Below, in pieces: positions 43,683-54,902 of a stretch of 64,000 nt of DNA. The first letter of the stretch is position 1; every line of letters starts with the position of its first letter. Location of the stretch: positions 1,178,001 to 1,242,000 of the forward strand of contig CAVXLC010000002.1 in NCBI GenBank assembly GCA_963762545.1, given 5' to 3'. The DNA is from JABFSM01 sp963762545 (GTDB lineage: Bacteria; Gemmatimonadota; Gemmatimonadetes; Gemmatimonadales; GWC2-71-9). Under the pieces are notes generated by a model, which worked only from the letters and a program-made list of their open reading frames with translations, was not told the origin of the DNA and did no database searches. Made by a program: the position numbers and the translations under genes.

Positions 43683-44657
43683 CTACCGGTGGAGTCCGTG
43701 CACCGGGGCCCGCTGGACCGCCTCGGTCACCTCGAGAGCGAGCGCCAGAGCGGCACGGCCCTCGGCTCCGGTCACGACCGATTCGACCGCTCCAGCGGCA
43801 ACCCGGACGAAGCTGGCCAGCTCCAGCGCGAGCGCGTCCGCTTCCGGCGCGGTCAGCACCACCCGCTCCACGATTTCCTCGAGCCGCTGTCCCCCCGATT
43901 CGCGCCACCCCGCCCGAAGCCGCATGAATTCGCCGGTGCCGTCGCCCAGATCGAGCGAGAGATAGCCGTCGGGCTGGAAGATCCGGAGCCGGCGGACCCG
44001 CTCCCGCGCCATCCGTGACGCGGTCACGTTGGCCACGGCGCCGGTCGGGAACTCGACCCGGGCGTTGGCCATGTCGAGGTAGGGAGACAGCACCGCCACA
44101 CCGCTGGCCCGCACCTCCACCGGCGCCGCGCCGCCGGTCAGGTGGAGAATCAGGTCGAGATCGTGAATCATGAGATCGAGGACCACCGCCACGTCGGTCC
44201 CGCGGAGCTGAAAGGGGGCCAGCCGGTCGCTCTCCAAATAGCGGGGATCCCCGAGGTAGGGACGGGCCGCGCGGATGGCCCGATTGAAGCGCTCCACATG
44301 CCCCACCACCAGGGGAACCCGGTGCCGGGCCGCCACCGCGAGCAGGGCATCCGCCTCGTCCAGCGTGGCGGCCAGCGGCTTTTCCATGAGCACCGCGCGG
44401 CCCTGCGCCAGCGCCCGGAGCCCGACCTCGGCGTGCGCCGGCGTGGGCACGGCGATCGAGACGGCCTCGACCTCACGCAGCAGCGCGTCGAGATCGGCGT
44501 AGAAGCGGGTGCCGCAGCTCTCCGCCACCTCGCGTCCCCGGACCGCATCGGCATCGTGCACCCCCACCAGCCGGGCATCCGGCGCGGCCGCGAGGTGCCG
44601 CGCGTGGTGGCGCCCCAGCGCGCCGACGCCGATCACCCCGATCGGGAGGGCCGCCAT
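43683..44657 (-). CDS. Gfo/Idh/MocA family oxidoreductase
   Basis: This 324-residue NAD(P)-dependent oxidoreductase has the N-terminal Rossmann motif (IGVIGVGALGRHHARHL) and the family signature Lys in VLMEKPLAATLDEADAL, with VGHVERFNRA after it. Substrates in this family are mostly sugars or sugar nucleotides. It lies between lpxA and lpxB, so it may act on a UDP-sugar of the lipid A or LPS pathway, as GnnA does for UDP-GlcNAc3N. No gnnB-like aminotransferase is adjacent, so this link is inference. ATG 44657 is placed 3 bp after the lpxA stop. Confidence 0.87.
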   Translation of the reverse strand: MAALPIGVIGVGALGRHHARHLAAAPDARLVGVHDADAVRGREVAESCGTRFYADLDALLREVEAVSIAVPTPAHAEVGLRALAQGRAVLMEKPLAATLDEADALLAVAARHRVPLVVGHVERFNRAIRAARPYLGDPRYLESDRLAPFQLRGTDVAVVLDLMIHDLDLILHLTGGAAPVEVRASGVAVLSPYLDMANARVEFPTGAVANVTASRMARERVRRLRIFQPDGYLSLDLGDGTGEFMRLRAGWRESGGQRLEEIVERVVLTAPEADALALELASFVRVAAGAVESVVTGAEGRAALALALEVTEAVQRAPVHGLHR

Positions 44658-44659
44658 GG

Positions 44660-45436
44660 TCAAGCCGGAACGCCGCGCTGTGAGCTCGAAACGAATTCGA
44701 GGAAGTGCTCCACCTCCGGCAGCGGAGGCAGCTCGGTCCGGGCGCGGTCGACGGCCTGGGACAGATTGAGCTCGGAGTTGAAAATGAGGCGGTAGAGGCG
44801 CTTGAGGGCGGTCACGGTGTCCGCGGAGAACCCCGCCCGCTGCAGGCCGATGGTGTTGAGCCCGTACAGCTCGATCGGATTCCCGACCGCCTTCACGTAG
44901 GGCGGGATGTCCTGATTGACCCGGGACATGCCGCCCACGAACGCGAAGGAGCCGATGGTGGTGAACTGGTGCACCGCCACGAGTCCGGACAGGCTGGCCC
45001 GGTCGTGAATGGTGACGTGCCCGGCGAGCTGGGTGCCGTTGGCGATGATGACCCCGTCGCCCACGTGACAATCATGGGCCAGGTGCACGTAGCTCATGAC
45101 GAAGCACGAGCGCCCCACCCGGGTGATGCCCGACGCGGCGGTGCCACGATTGATGGTGGCGTACTCGCGGATGACGGTGCCCTCGCCGATCTCGACCCAG
45201 CTCTCCTCGCCCCGGTACTTGAGATCCTGGGGATCCCCTCCGAGGATGCTGCCCTGCCCCACCCGGACGTCCGCGGCAAGCCGGACGTTGCGCTCCAGCG
45301 TGGCGCGCGGGGCGATGCGGCACCGGTCTCCGATCGAGGTCCCGGGACCCACGATGGCAAAGGGGCCGATGTCCACGTCGCGGCCCAGCTCCGCGCCGGG
45401 GTCCACGATGGCGGACGGGTGAATGCAGGTGGTCAC
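44660..45436 (-). CDS. lpxA: UDP-N-acetylglucosamine acyltransferase
   Basis: LpxA makes the first committed transfer of a hydroxyacyl chain onto UDP-GlcNAc. The 258-residue protein is a left-handed beta-helix of hexapeptide repeats (IHPSAIVDPGAELGRDVDIG). The catalytic His lies in YVHLAHDCHVGDGVIIANG. A C-terminal helical domain completes the trimer (LKRLYRLIFNSELNLSQAV). It starts at ATG 45436, overlapping lpxC-fabZ by ATGA, and is followed by a Gfo/Idh gene. Confidence 0.96.
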   Translation of the reverse strand: MTTCIHPSAIVDPGAELGRDVDIGPFAIVGPGTSIGDRCRIAPRATLERNVRLAADVRVGQGSILGGDPQDLKYRGEESWVEIGEGTVIREYATINRGTAASGITRVGRSCFVMSYVHLAHDCHVGDGVIIANGTQLAGHVTIHDRASLSGLVAVHQFTTIGSFAFVGGMSRVNQDIPPYVKAVGNPIELYGLNTIGLQRAGFSADTVTALKRLYRLIFNSELNLSQAVDRARTELPPLPEVEHFLEFVSSSQRGVPA

Positions 45437-46705
45437 CGGTCCATCACCCGGGCCAGCATCTCGGCCTCCGCCACCACCTGGCCCTCGACCAGCGCCACGC
45501 CCTTGAGCCGGCAGGTGCGGCCGCGGAACTGGATCATCTCGACTTCCAGGCGAAGCTGGTCTCCGGGCACCACCGGCCGCCGGAACTTCACGTTGTCGAG
45601 CGACATGAAATAGACCACCTTGTCCTCGGGGGACTGCAGCTCGTCCATGAGCAGCATCCCGCCCGCCTGGGCCATCGATTCGATGATGAGGACCCCCGGC
45701 ATGACCGGATGGCCGGGGAAATGCCCCTGGAAGAACGGCTCGTTGATGGTGACGTTCTTGATTCCGACCACCCAGCGGCGGGGCTGGAGCTCGAGGATCC
45801 GGTCCACCATGATGAAGGGGTAGCGGTGCGGGATGATCTCGAGAATCCGGTTGATGTCGAGGATCTGCCCGCCGGTCCGGTCCGCCATGCGGGTTATGGC
45901 CCGGGCCACCGCCACGTTGCCCTGATGGCTGGGCCGGTTGGCGATCAGGTGCGCCTTGACCCGGCCGCCCACCAGGCCCAGGTCGCCCAGGATGTCGCCC
46001 GCCTTGTGCCGCACGAATTCATCCGGCCAGCGCAGCGGACTGCCGACGACGTCGGTATCCGAGAGCACCACCGCCGAGGCCGTCGAAGCGCCCTTGAGCA
46101 GGCCGCGGCTGCGCAGCGCCTCCACCTCGCGGGTGAAGCCGAAGGTGCGGGCCCCCGCGATGTCCCGGCGGAAGGTATCGAGGTCGATGTCCCAGGAGCC
46201 GGTTTGCCGGCCGATGAGAGGATGGCTCCATTCGATGGTGGTGGTGAGCCGGAGCCCACTGGCCGGCGAGACGACGTAGGTCGCGTCGCCCTCGCTGACG
46301 GTGAACGGGGCGGTGACCCGATAGGAGATGGGCTCGCCTTCGATCGATCCGATGCCGGCGCCCTCGAGGAGGGCCAGGTACGGCGCGAACGAGCCGTCCA
46401 GAATCGGGGGTTCGGGGCCGTCGAGCTCGATGACCAGGTCGTCCAGCTCCAGGGCCACCACCGCGGCCAGCAGGTGCTCGACGGTATGAATGGTGGTTTC
46501 GCCGCGGCCGATGGCGGTGCGGCGCTCGGTGGCCTCGACTTCGCTGACGCGGGCGGGAATTTCCGGACGCGATTCGAGGTCCACACGCCGAAACACGATG
46601 CCCTGTCCGGAGGCGCCCGGCTGGCAGGTCAGCCGGGTGCAGGCCCCGGTGTGCAGGCCGATGCCCGAGATCTCCGCATTCGTCCGCGATCGTCCGCCTA
46701 GGCAT
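45433..46705 (-). CDS. lpxC: LpxC deacetylase fused to FabZ dehydratase, with apparent 5' frameshift
   Basis: The N-terminal part is LpxC, which deacetylates UDP-3-O-acyl-GlcNAc: GIGLHTGACTRL, HTVEHLLAAVVALELDD with a zinc His, and VRHKAGDILGDLGLVGGRVK with the zinc His and Asp. The C-terminal 150 residues are FabZ (IPHRYPFIMVDRI, HFPGHPVMPGVLIIESMAQA), the hydroxyacyl-ACP dehydratase. This fusion is known from FCB-group bacteria. No standard start is found close to the LpxC N-terminus in the main frame. In another frame, ATG 46705 gives MPRRTIADE, then one extra base near 46678 joins AEISGIGLHTG, a normal LpxC start. Either a sequencing error or a real disruption is possible. The coordinates span the restored gene. 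Confidence 0.85.
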
Positions 46706-47738
46706 CGCCACTCCGCGCTTTCACGAGGTCCTCGAGCTGATCGGTGATGCTGGCCAGCCGGTACAGGGCCGCCTGGGCCCGGAGAAATTCCCGGTGCGGC
46801 CGGGCCGGGAATCCCGACACATCGGTGCCGTCGGGCACCGAGGCGGTCACACCGGCCTTGGCGCCCACCCGGACCCGATTGCCGATCCGGATGTGGCCCG
46901 CGACGGCCGTGTGTCCCGCCAGGATGACGCCGTTCCCGATCTCGGCGCTCCCCGCGATGACCGAGCCACCCATGACCAGGCACCGCGAGCCGAGCCGCGC
47001 GTTATGCCCGACATGGACGTGGTTGTCGAGCTTGGTCCCAGGGCCGATGACCGTGTCGTCGATGCTGCCCCGGTCCACGCAGCTGTTGGATCCGACCTCC
47101 ACCTCGTCTCCCAGGACGCACCCGCCGACATGGGGAATCCGGGTGTGGCCGTCCCGCCCCGAAATGTAGCCGAACCCGGCTCCGCCGAGCACCGCGCCCG
47201 CCTTCACCAGACAGCGACGGCCCAGGACCGTGCCGGCGTAGCAGGTGACATGGGGGCCCAGCTCGGTGTCGTCTCCCACGACGACCCGGTCCTCGAGCAC
47301 TACCCCGGCGCCCAGGCACACCCGGTCTCCCACCACCACGTGCCGCCCGAGCACCACGTGGGGACCGATGGCGACGTCGATCCCGAGGATGGTCCCGGCG
47401 CCGATCCGGACGGTGGCGTCGATGCCGGGCGGGACCCGAACCGCCGGAAACATGGCCACCAGGACCCGGGTCATCGCGGCGTGGGGATCCGGGACGACGA
47501 TCCTGATCGGGGGACCGTCGGGCTCGGCTTCGTGCTCGGTGCGGAGGAGCACCACGCCGGCGGCGGACTGCCGGAATTCGGGGAGGTACCGCGTCGAGCC
47601 GAGGAAGGAAAGGGTACCGCCGTCGGCCCCTTCGAGCGGGCCGACGGCGGTCAGCAGGCGGGTCCCGTCACCGATCAGGCGACCCGCCACCAGCTCGGCG
47701 ACCGCCTGCGAGGTGAGCGGGACGGTCGCCGGGGGCAC
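46698..47738 (-). CDS. lpxD: UDP-3-O-acylglucosamine N-acyltransferase
   Basis: LpxD adds the second acyl chain to form UDP-diacylglucosamine. The 346-residue protein has an N-terminal uridine-binding domain (LSFLGSTRYLPEFRQSAAG) and a hexapeptide beta-helix (IGAGTILGIDVAIGPHVVLG, VEVGSNSCVDRGSIDDTVIG). The catalytic His is in LDNHVHVGHNARLG. A C-terminal helix follows (LYRLASITDQLEDLVKARSG). The start is GTG 47738. Its end overlaps the proposed lpxC start by 8 bp. Confidence 0.95.
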   Translation of the reverse strand: MPPATVPLTSQAVAELVAGRLIGDGTRLLTAVGPLEGADGGTLSFLGSTRYLPEFRQSAAGVVLLRTEHEAEPDGPPIRIVVPDPHAAMTRVLVAMFPAVRVPPGIDATVRIGAGTILGIDVAIGPHVVLGRHVVVGDRVCLGAGVVLEDRVVVGDDTELGPHVTCYAGTVLGRRCLVKAGAVLGGAGFGYISGRDGHTRIPHVGGCVLGDEVEVGSNSCVDRGSIDDTVIGPGTKLDNHVHVGHNARLGSRCLVMGGSVIAGSAEIGNGVILAGHTAVAGHIRIGNRVRVGAKAGVTASVPDGTDVSGFPARPHREFLRAQAALYRLASITDQLEDLVKARSGDA

Positions 47739-47740
47739 GA

Positions 47741-48310
47741 TCAGTTGCTCTGGAGGAGCCTGCGCGCGACGCGCTCGGTGATGTCCAGCGACTTGTCGTA
47801 GGAGACGATGAAGCCCCCGATCTGCGGGTTACCCAGATCGATCACCAGCCAGTAGTTCCCCTCGGCCCGGACCCCGTCGATGATGGCCGACAGGCGCTGC
47901 TGCATCGGGGCCAGGAGCTCCCGCTCCCGCGCGGCGACCCGGTCCTGCAGGCTCTGGAGCTTGGCCTGCAGCGAGTCGTTCTGGACGCCCAGCGCCTTTT
48001 CCCTCGCGCTGCGCGCCGACGGCGAGAGCATTGCCTGGGTCTGCTGGTAGGCCGCCACGGTCGAATCCCAGGCGGCCTGGAGCCTCTGGCCCTCGCCCTG
48101 GGCCGCCGTCAGGTCCTTGGTATACAGGCTCTCGGCCTTGGCATAGCCCGTCATGCCCTGCAACAGGGCCCGTGCATTGACGAAGGCGATGCGCCCCCCG
48201 GTCGCCTGGGGGGCGGCTCCGCCCGCGGGCCCCTGAGCCGACAGGGTGCTCACTCCGGCCAGCAGGCCAAGCGCGAGGCCGGTCACCAGCCTCCGAACGA
48301 CGACGGTCAT
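47741..48310 (-). CDS. skp: OmpH/Skp family periplasmic chaperone
   Basis: Skp-type chaperones hold outer-membrane proteins in the periplasm before BamA inserts them. The 189-residue protein has a signal peptide (VVVRRLVTGLALGLLAGVST), the short beta region (GRIAFVNARALLQGMTGYAK), and long amphipathic helices (QNDSLQAKLQSLQDRVAARE) that form the tentacle-like cavity. ATG 48310 is selected because GGAGG lies 8 nt upstream; ATG 48325 is an alternative. It is placed between bamA and lpxD, as is common. Confidence 0.87.
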   Translation of the reverse strand: MTVVVRRLVTGLALGLLAGVSTLSAQGPAGGAAPQATGGRIAFVNARALLQGMTGYAKAESLYTKDLTAAQGEGQRLQAAWDSTVAAYQQTQAMLSPSARSAREKALGVQNDSLQAKLQSLQDRVAARERELLAPMQQRLSAIIDGVRAEGNYWLVIDLGNPQIGGFIVSYDKSLDITERVARRLLQSN

Positions 48311-48357
48311 TCCCGATTCCTCCATCAGAGTATGCTGCACGCACTGAGCTCCGGGGC

Positions 48358-50742
48358 TCAGAAGAAATTGCCGAGACGGAAGTGAAGCTGCCAGCTCGGC
48401 TTGGGCCGGCCGGCCAGGTCCGTCTTGTCGAGGCCGTAGCCCAGGTCCAGCCCGATGGGGCCGAGCGGGGAGATGACCGCCAGACCCGCGCCGACGCTGC
48501 GGAACAGCCGCGTCGGGTTGTACTCCCGCACCCGACGATACACGTTGCCGGCGTCGGTGAAGACGTTGAAGTAGAGCGCCTGGCTGATCCGGGCCCCCGC
48601 CTCGACCGTGAAGGCGGCGTAGGACTTGCCGAACGAGCCCGGCTGCGCCTGCGAGCCGCCCGCGTTCACGTCGAACCCGCCGGGGGTGATGGCGAATTCC
48701 TCGTACCCGCGCAGCGGAATGCCGTACTGGACGCCGCCCATCGAATAGAGCTCGGGGTAGAACGGCCCCACGTCGCCGACGATGAACCCGGATTTGACCG
48801 TGAGCCCCAGGGTGAACTGGACGCCCCCGCCGAACTGGTCGGCGCCGCCCAGCCGTCCGAGCGGGGTGTACCAGCGCCCTTCCAGATCGATCTTCTGGTA
48901 GTTGCCGGTGCCGCCCAACACGCCGCCGTTCTGCTCGACACTGAGCGTCGTCGAGGAGCCGGCCACCGCGAACGGCAGGCCGATCCGGGTGTCCCGGGCC
49001 ACGCTCAGCCCGAGGGAGGAGCGGGTGCAGTTGTCGCAGGCGAACTGTTGCCGCAGGTCCGGGGCGGCATCGCTGTACCGGATCTGCTGCACCCCGCTGG
49101 ACAGATAGACCCGGGTGTAGCGCGAGCCGAACAGCGGGAATCCGAACTGGGCCTGGACGCCGCGCTGCCGCTGCTGGCCCAGGTCGCCGATGGTGTAGTG
49201 GCGGCGGGAATTGAACAGGGTCAGCGTGCCCGAGGTCCGGCTCTCCAGAATCGAGGGGTCGGTATAGCTCAGGTTGAAATCGTTGATGTTCTGGCCGAAC
49301 TGCCACTGCAGCTTGCCGCGCTTGGCCTTCCCGAAGAGGTTGGGCTCCTCCAGCCCGATGAAGCCGCCGACCCCGACCCCCTGCCCCACCGAGGCCCCGA
49401 AATTCACGTTGCCGGTGCGCTTCTCGGTCACCCGGAAGGTCACGTCCACATCCACCCCGTTGTCGGAGGGGTTGACGTCGGGCGACGGCATGGGCGCCTG
49501 GAAGAAATTCAGGTTCGAGATGTTCTCGTAGGAGCGGATCAGCAGGTCCTTGTTGAAGGTCTGCCCGGGAAGCAGCACGATGGCCTCCCGGATGACCCGC
49601 TCGTGGGTGACGTCGTTGCCGACGATGATGATCCGGTTGATGGTGGCCGGCTGCCCCTCCCGGATCACCCACTTGAGATCGACGTAGGAGAGGCTGTCCG
49701 GGCCGGTACGGCGGCTCTCTTCGGGAACGATCGAGGAGTAGATGTAGCCGCTGTTGGCGTAGAGATTGGTGACCTTCTCGGTGGCCGCGCTCCAGGCGGC
49801 GCGGCTGAACGGCTCGCCGATCGTCTTGCCGTCTCCCGCCACGACTTCCTTGCCGAAGGGGAAGTAGGCGCTCAGCTCTTCGGCGGAGTAGCGCCGGTTC
49901 CCGGTCACCTCGAAGCGCCCGACCTTGTAGGCCTTTCCCTCGTCCACCTGGATCCGGACGATGGCCTTCCCGGGCACGCTGTCCGCGATCAGGGTATCGC
50001 TCAGCACCCGGAGGTCCACGTGGCCCCGGTCGGCGTACCAGGAGGGAATCGAATTGCGGACGTCGTCGTCCACCTTTTCCTCGCTGTACTCGCCCTTGCG
50101 GAACCACCAGAAGCCTTCGGGGCGGCTCACCATCCCCTTGACGATGTCCTGGTCCTTGAACGCCTGGTTGCCCTCGATCTGGACCTGGCTCACGACGACC
50201 CGCGGCCCCTCGTTCACCTCGAAGACCAGGCGGACCTGGTTGTTCTCCTGGGGCAGCTCGAGCGTCTTGACCTGGACGGCGTAGTACCCGCGCTTGCGAT
50301 AGAGCGAGTCGATGGCGTGGCGGGACTTCTCCACCGCCGCCCGGTCCAGGGGCCGGCCCTCCGGCACCGAGATCTTCCGCCGCACGGTGCCCTCGTCGAC
50401 CCGCTCGACCCCCTTGAGGGCCCATTTCTGCAGGAGCGGGCGTTCCTTGACGACGATCACCAGCACCTGTTTCCCGCGGACCTGCCGGAGCTCCACCCGC
50501 ACGTCGTCGAACTGGCCGGTGGCGAAGAGGCCCTCGATCGCCCGCTGCACGTTGCGGTAGGTGGCCGGCTGGCTGGTCTGCAGCGCCGAGAAGGAGATGA
50601 CCTGCCTGGCGCTGTTCCGGACCGCCCCTTCGACCGCGATGCTGTCGACCGTGGGCGGGGCATTCACGTCCTGCGCGGCCGCCCGCCCCGCTCCGAGGAG
50701 CAGCGCGAGGCCGGCGGCGAGGGGGCGGAGGCAGCGACGCAT
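48358..50742 (-). CDS. bamA: Outer membrane protein assembly factor BamA
   Basis: BamA is the beta-barrel core of the complex that inserts proteins into the outer membrane. The 794-residue protein has a signal peptide (MRRCLRPLAAGLALLLGAG) and about five POTRA domains with the usual pattern (IAVEGAVRNSARQVISFSAL, LLQKWALKGVERVDEGTVRR). A C-terminal barrel ends in LHFRLGNFF with the terminal Phe. The loop 6 motif appears as LRGYEEFAITPGG. It stands 62 bp after clpC and starts the bamA-skp-lpxD-lpxC-lpxA-lpxB-lpxK series. Confidence 0.95.
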   Translation of the reverse strand: MRRCLRPLAAGLALLLGAGRAAAQDVNAPPTVDSIAVEGAVRNSARQVISFSALQTSQPATYRNVQRAIEGLFATGQFDDVRVELRQVRGKQVLVIVVKERPLLQKWALKGVERVDEGTVRRKISVPEGRPLDRAAVEKSRHAIDSLYRKRGYYAVQVKTLELPQENNQVRLVFEVNEGPRVVVSQVQIEGNQAFKDQDIVKGMVSRPEGFWWFRKGEYSEEKVDDDVRNSIPSWYADRGHVDLRVLSDTLIADSVPGKAIVRIQVDEGKAYKVGRFEVTGNRRYSAEELSAYFPFGKEVVAGDGKTIGEPFSRAAWSAATEKVTNLYANSGYIYSSIVPEESRRTGPDSLSYVDLKWVIREGQPATINRIIIVGNDVTHERVIREAIVLLPGQTFNKDLLIRSYENISNLNFFQAPMPSPDVNPSDNGVDVDVTFRVTEKRTGNVNFGASVGQGVGVGGFIGLEEPNLFGKAKRGKLQWQFGQNINDFNLSYTDPSILESRTSGTLTLFNSRRHYTIGDLGQQRQRGVQAQFGFPLFGSRYTRVYLSSGVQQIRYSDAAPDLRQQFACDNCTRSSLGLSVARDTRIGLPFAVAGSSTTLSVEQNGGVLGGTGNYQKIDLEGRWYTPLGRLGGADQFGGGVQFTLGLTVKSGFIVGDVGPFYPELYSMGGVQYGIPLRGYEEFAITPGGFDVNAGGSQAQPGSFGKSYAAFTVEAGARISQALYFNVFTDAGNVYRRVREYNPTRLFRSVGAGLAVISPLGPIGLDLGYGLDKTDLAGRPKPSWQLHFRLGNFF

Positions 50743-50804
50743 CAGGGTCCGGGAGCGGCCCGGGACCCGCGAGGGTCCAGAGCCGGCACTGCGGGAGGCC
50801 GGGA

Positions 50805-53279
<2,475 letters not shown>

Positions 53280-53289
53280 GCTTGCCGTT

Positions 53290-54402
53290 TCACCTCTGGG
53301 TCGGAGGCGCCTGTGCGGAAGGCCCGCGACGCCCCACTTCCTCCTCCAGCACCTGGCGGACATATGCGGCTCGGCGCACCGGCACCTCGTCTTCCGTGAG
53401 GGTGCGGCCGTGGGCGGCGGCGAGATGCGCGGGCTGGGTGAACACCAGCAGCTTGTTCAGCGCATACATACCGACGTTCGGAATGAGCCCGAGCCCCACA
53501 CCGAGCCGAACGCCGCTCAGGAGGTTCATCGTTTCCTCGAACGACAGGCTGCGCGCATACCGGAGGAGCCCGTACGCCCGCCACACCTTGTCCTCGAGGA
53601 TCGCCGTCGCGTCGCGCAGGAGAATCTGGCGCGCGCGCTCCTCGTGCTCCATCACCTGCCGAACCAGCTTGCCGAGGTGGTCCAGCAGCTCCAGCTCCGA
53701 CTTGCCGAGGGTGGTCTGGTTCGACAGCTGGAACAGGTTGCCGACCACCTCGCTGCCCTCGCCGTACAGCCCCCGGAAGGTCAAGCCGACCTGGGTGAGG
53801 GCCTGGAGAATCTTGTTGATTTCCTTCGTCAAAACGAGGCCCGGGAGGTGCACCAAAACCGAGGCCCGGAGCCCGGTTCCGACGTTGGTCGGGCAACTCG
53901 TAAGGTAACCGAACTCCGGGTGAAATGCGAAGGCAAGTCGTTGCCCCAGTTCGGCGTCCAGCGTTGCGACCAGGCTCCAGGCGGCCTCCAGAGCGAACCC
54001 GGAACGGAGCGCCTGGATCCGGAGGTGGTCCTCCTCGTTGACCATCACGCTGGCCTGGTCCTGGACCAGCAAACCGCCGGCCGGCCGGGGCCCGGGGCTT
54101 CCGTCCGGACCGGCCAATTCCCGGCTGACCAGGTGCCGCTCGTGCAGCAGCTGCCGATCGGGCAGATCCAGCCGATCCACCCTGAAATGGACGGCGTGCC
54201 CGAGGCCGGTGGTGCGCGCGGCGGCGGCCTCGACTTCGGCGAGGATGGCCTCCCGCTCGGCGGGGTCGCTCCGGGTCGCGAACCGGTGGCCCGTGAGGTT
54301 CCGCGCCAGGCGAATCCGGGTCGACACCACCAGGTGGCTTCCCGGCCCGCTGGCTTCGAGCCAGGCCATGCCCCCGTCGGGGAGCAGACTGAGATCGATC
54401 AT
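53290..54402 (-). CDS. mcsB: Protein arginine kinase McsB
   Basis: McsB phosphorylates arginine residues, marking proteins for ClpCP degradation in Bacillus. The 370-residue protein has the phosphagen kinase-like catalytic core: VSTRIRLARNLTGHRF, VMVNEEDHLRIQ, and the conserved Cys region YLTSCPTNVGTGLRASVLVH. LSNQTTLGKSELELLDHL and FVTRPAHLAAAHG-type C-terminal features are present (TQPAHLAAAHG). It overlaps mcsA by ATGA and precedes clpC. The absence of ctsR from the locus is unlike the Bacillus operon. Confidence 0.93.
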   Translation of the reverse strand: MIDLSLLPDGGMAWLEASGPGSHLVVSTRIRLARNLTGHRFATRSDPAEREAILAEVEAAAARTTGLGHAVHFRVDRLDLPDRQLLHERHLVSRELAGPDGSPGPRPAGGLLVQDQASVMVNEEDHLRIQALRSGFALEAAWSLVATLDAELGQRLAFAFHPEFGYLTSCPTNVGTGLRASVLVHLPGLVLTKEINKILQALTQVGLTFRGLYGEGSEVVGNLFQLSNQTTLGKSELELLDHLGKLVRQVMEHEERARQILLRDATAILEDKVWRAYGLLRYARSLSFEETMNLLSGVRLGVGLGLIPNVGMYALNKLLVFTQPAHLAAAHGRTLTEDEVPVRRAAYVRQVLEEEVGRRGPSAQAPPTQR

Positions 54403-54902
54403 TCGCGCTCCCGCAGCCGATCGCGGAGCTCGGCGGCCAGCTCGAATTGCTCGCGCTCCACCGCGCGGCGGAGCTGTTCCCGGAGCTCGAGGTCGGTCTG
54501 GCCCGGCTCGGCCCGGGGCCCCGGCGCCTCGCCGCGATCGTACTGCATCCCGGTGTGATGCGTGGAACCATGGAGCCGTCGCAGCAGCTCGCGCAGGGTG
54601 GCATCGAAGGTCACGTAGCACTCGGCGCATCCCACGCGCCCGGTCTCCCGGAAATCGCGCAGCGTGGCGTTGCATCCCGGGCAGCGGGCCTCCAGCGCGG
54701 CCATCACGGGCGCGTCCGGATCGGCGCCCTCGCCCAGCTTGGCCAGGAATCCGCCCAGCGGGGTGTCCGCCATCGCGAACCCGGTCTCGATGCCCTTGTC
54801 CGCGGCGCACTGGGCGCAGAGACTCGAGGTATGCACCTCGCCCTCCTTCACCTGGGTGAGGCTCACGACCCCCTCGCGCTCCCCGCAGTTGCTGCATTTC
54901 AT
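54399..54902 (-). CDS. mcsA: McsA-like zinc-finger activator protein
   Basis: McsA activates McsB and, with it, supports ClpC. The 167-residue protein has four Cys-x2-Cys zinc knuckles: CSNCG and CAQCA near the N-terminus, CPGCN and CAECY later. A C-terminal UVR-type helix follows (EREQFELAAELRDRLRERE) of the kind that binds the ClpC middle domain. It overlaps lolD and mcsB by ATGA. The full set mcsA-mcsB-clpC is therefore preserved. Confidence 0.92.
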   Translation of the reverse strand: MKCSNCGEREGVVSLTQVKEGEVHTSSLCAQCAADKGIETGFAMADTPLGGFLAKLGEGADPDAPVMAALEARCPGCNATLRDFRETGRVGCAECYVTFDATLRELLRRLHGSTHHTGMQYDRGEAPGPRAEPGQTDLELREQLRRAVEREQFELAAELRDRLRERE

